In this document: one piece after another, positions 30,709 to 32,747 of the stretch
Layout of the letters: each line of letters starts with the position of its first letter
How positions within the stretch are numbered: position 1 is the first letter of the stretch
Virus record (IMG/VR): IMGVR_UViG_3300028829_003485
Location: 1-32,747 of that record
Strand: one strand, 5' to 3'
Length of the DNA: 32,747 nt
From: a virus
Notes under the pieces: model-generated
What the model was told of the DNA's origin: nothing
Seen by the model: the letters and a program-made list of their open reading frames with translations, nothing else
Databases searched by the model: none
Translations under genes and position numbers: made by a program

Positions 30709-32418
30709 TTAGCCGAATATTGCGCTCTTAGCTGATTCAAATACACCGAGCTCTTTAGCTATACCGAAAGCAGCTGAACCGATAGCTCCATAGGCAGTAG
30801 CATCAGCTTTAGTAGAGGCGGCAGATTGTGCTGCTTCTGCACTAATAGTAGATTGTAGTAAAGCTACTTGACCTTGTTTATCTGTCTCTGAAGATTGGAA
30901 TACCCAACTAGCAGCATCTCTAGCTTCTTGCCATAAGTTCTGAATAGATTGTGCTTGGAGTCCATAAGCGTTCTGTACGTTCTGAGCGTTGACAGCATTA
31001 ATAGCCGCAGTGCTTTCTGTATTAGCTTGACGTTGCCATTGTAGATTACTCTGCTCAATGAGTGTTGCGTTCTCTGCATTAAACTTCTGAGCGTTGTACT
31101 CCATAGTGGCATTAAACTGAGCAGCACCATCTTCACGAGCAGCATTGTTCAAATCTATATTAGCTTCAAGTGTTGCCATGAACTGGTTAGTTTGGTTCTG
31201 GCTGGTAGCATTAAACTGTGCAGCAGCGTTGAGTGCTGCTTGGTTTGCAAGAAGAGCCTGTTGTCTGTTAGCTAAGTTAGCTAGTAACATTTGGTTCTCA
31301 GCATCAGCATTAGCTAGGTTAGCTTGCTGTTCATTACTCAAGTTCTGTGCAAAGTTCTCTTGTAATGCAGCAGCGTTACCCTGAGCTAATGGGAGGGCCG
31401 CTGAGATGATTGCATTGGTTAGGGCAGCCTGACCTATAGACGATCTTGTTAAGCCTCTAGCAGCTAGCTGAGCCTCTACAGCATCAGCTGCTGGCTTAGC
31501 CCATACTGGGATCTCGTCATTCTCTATACCTGCTGTCAGTTCTTCCATTTGAGAACTTACTAGCATCTCTGGTGGTAGGTCTGCAATAGCAGCTTCAGCA
31601 TAAGCTTCTGGAGTTAACTCCCCTTGAGCAGCTGATATCTGTGCAGCATTATAAGTAACTGTACCAATATCATCTGGCGCACTTACTTGTGTTGATGTTA
31701 CTGATCCTGTCGTATTAGGTATTTGGAAATCTGGGTTAGTGTAATCACTAAGCTCATTAGCATTTACTGTAGTGATAGCTGCAGTATTAGTAGCTTGATG
31801 GTTAAGCGCTTGATTGCCTGATAACTCTTGTCTACTAATAGCTTCTGGAGAAGTTGCAATAGCTTCACGTATCTGATCTAGTGTCATAGCTCCAGTAGCT
31901 ACTTGATCTGCATAATATGTCAGAGCTCCATCGTCAATCTCTCTACCTAATTGATTAATGAAGATAGTGTTAAGACTTTGTGCATGATGTTCTGAACTAT
32001 CAAAAGTACCAGCTGCTGTTGTGGCTGCTGTAGTTGGGTTAGCTGAAGGTGTGTGGTGTATTGAGTAGTTAACACCTTCATCTGATCCAGCTATCTTAGA
32101 TGTTACCTCTGCCAGGGAATCACCTGACAATAGCTTATTACCATAATAGTTTATAGCTTCTTCATCAGCCTCTCTACCTAGATAGTTAATAAAAATATCA
32201 TTGACTGAATAAGCTAAAGTACCTGGAGTAGATGGGTTAGTTATTCCAGTTGTTTCAGTGGTAGCAGTAGTTGTGGGTGTTGTTGTGGTAGCGGTAGAGG
32301 GTGTAGTAGTTGTGTTGGGATTAGTTACTTCGGTATTGCTTGTTGTAGGAGTAGCTGCTGTAGGAGCTGCCCCTGCCACCGTAGCTGAAGTAGTTGCGTT
32401 CTCTGCTGTTGTAGCCAT
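30709..32418 (-). CDS. Virion-associated protein with two DUF4214-like repeats
   Basis: 569 residues, ATG 32418 with GAGGAGA upstream. Residues 1-66 are a Thr/Ala/Pro-rich linker-like segment. Two DUF4214-type repeats, at about 69-114 and 147-194, share the pattern IFIN-LGREaDdgAi-YY...l-sG.sL. DUF4214 often lies in surface and adhesin-like proteins. From about 330 the protein is a very long Ala/Asn/Gln-rich helix (many QAALNAAAQFNA-like units), ending in a Gly/Ala-rich membrane-like segment. Late-operon location suggests a tail or internal virion protein. Confidence 0.85.
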   Translation of the reverse strand: MATTAENATTSATVAGAAPTAATPTTSNTEVTNPNTTTTPSTATTTTPTTTATTETTGITNPSTPGTLAYSVNDIFINYLGREADEEAINYYGNKLLSGDSLAEVTSKIAGSDEGVNYSIHHTPSANPTTAATTAAGTFDSSEHHAQSLNTIFINQLGREIDDGALTYYADQVATGAMTLDQIREAIATSPEAISRQELSGNQALNHQATNTAAITTVNANELSDYTNPDFQIPNTTGSVTSTQVSAPDDIGTVTYNAAQISAAQGELTPEAYAEAAIADLPPEMLVSSQMEELTAGIENDEIPVWAKPAADAVEAQLAARGLTRSSIGQAALTNAIISAALPLAQGNAAALQENFAQNLSNEQQANLANADAENQMLLANLANRQQALLANQAALNAAAQFNATSQNQTNQFMATLEANIDLNNAAREDGAAQFNATMEYNAQKFNAENATLIEQSNLQWQRQANTESTAAINAVNAQNVQNAYGLQAQSIQNLWQEARDAASWVFQSSETDKQGQVALLQSTISAEAAQSAASTKADATAYGAIGSAAFGIAKELGVFESAKSAIFG

Positions 32419-32419
32419 T

Positions 32420-32747
32420 CTATACAGTCTCCTCTACAAACTCTGGCCATTCAAGGACAGGTAACAGGTGTTCAATATCTTCAAAACTATTAGGCACTGC
32501 AATGACACCATTGTGAACATCCTCCAGTGTTTGTCTTAATGCTTCCCAAGTAAGGCTACGTACAGACAGACAATAGTCAGCTTCGTCTTTCATATAACCA
32601 ACTGGGCTTGTAGTATAAGTACATGCAGATAAGATATCATCATACATTTTAGTCTGTGCGAAAGTATCTAAACGTTCTTTAACTTGTTGTGTAAGCTCTT
32701 GTTGAATATTCTCCATGAAGTGTGCAATACGTTCAGCTTCTGCTTCT
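32420..32747 (-). CDS. Tail-fibre accessory-like protein, N-terminus outside window
   Basis: At least 109 residues, with the frame open to the right window edge. An internal ATG at 32716 exists, but EAEAERIAHF precedes it in frame without a stop or ribosome-binding site, so the real start is probably further right. The segment KERLDTFAQTKMYDDILSACTY resembles the C-terminal domain (DUF4376-like) of phage tail-fibre-associated proteins. Only this weak resemblance supports the call. Confidence 0.7.
   Translation of the reverse strand, partial: EAEAERIAHFMENIQQELTQQVKERLDTFAQTKMYDDILSACTYTTSPVGYMKDEADYCLSVRSLTWEALRQTLEDVHNGVIAVPNSFEDIEHLLPVLEWPEFVEETV

Noticed and set aside
1-32747. CRISPR array, insertion sequence or prophage integrase
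   Set aside because: No regularly spaced direct repeats, no transposase or recombinase motifs and no terminal inverted repeats were seen.

Overview
This window is part of the genome of a lytic, T7-superfamily podovirus (short-tailed dsDNA phage), probably of an aquatic gammaproteobacterium. The replication genes are recognisably T7-like: a fused primase-helicase, a family-A DNA polymerase, a 5'-3' exonuclease and endonuclease I. Unlike T7, the late genes run on the opposite strand and meet the replication operon at one bidirectional terminator. No RNA polymerase, integrase, terminase, portal or major capsid gene lies in the window. The host assignment is only a guess from overall style. Both window edges cut through a gene.

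Layout. (1) 2-1819 (+): the 3' part of a large unidentified protein. (2) 1820-3288: about 1.45 kb without a credible gene, dense in hairpins. It holds three T-arm-like hairpins, two with canonical GTTCGA loops; one of these sits next to a perfect 7-bp acceptor-like long-range pairing. (3) 3289-10230 (+): an early or host-takeover region of small unknown genes, many of them membrane or exported proteins. Several gaps contain long stem-loops. (4) 10419-20683 (+): the replication and nucleotide-metabolism operon, comprising primase-helicase, small zinc-finger proteins, DNA polymerase split by a group I intron, a candidate ssDNA-binding protein, exonuclease, endonuclease I, a dNMP-kinase-like protein and MazG. 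(5) 20696-20753: terminator. (6) 20788-32747 (-): the distal part of the late operon, transcribed right to left: a tail-fibre-accessory-like protein, a DUF4214 virion protein, two small proteins, two very large putative internal virion proteins, a Ser/Gly/Asp-rich protein, and a lysis cassette of M15 peptidase and XhlA-like holin.

Main points. The DNA polymerase is interrupted by a group I intron whose splice junction can be placed to the base. It splits the codon of the O-helix tyrosine (T7 Tyr526 equivalent), and the intron encodes an endonuclease-VII-type HNH protein whose 3' end is also ribozyme core. The primase-helicase has a strong internal ribosome-binding site that would make a short form lacking the zinc domain, as with T7 gene 4B. 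The holin appears to start at ATT. A 16-bp stem-loop at 9832-9895, others at 3211-3256 and 3923-3992, and the 1.4-kb structured tract are the best candidates for undescribed RNA biology. Gene functions in 3289-10230 are largely unknown, and no function is asserted for most of them.
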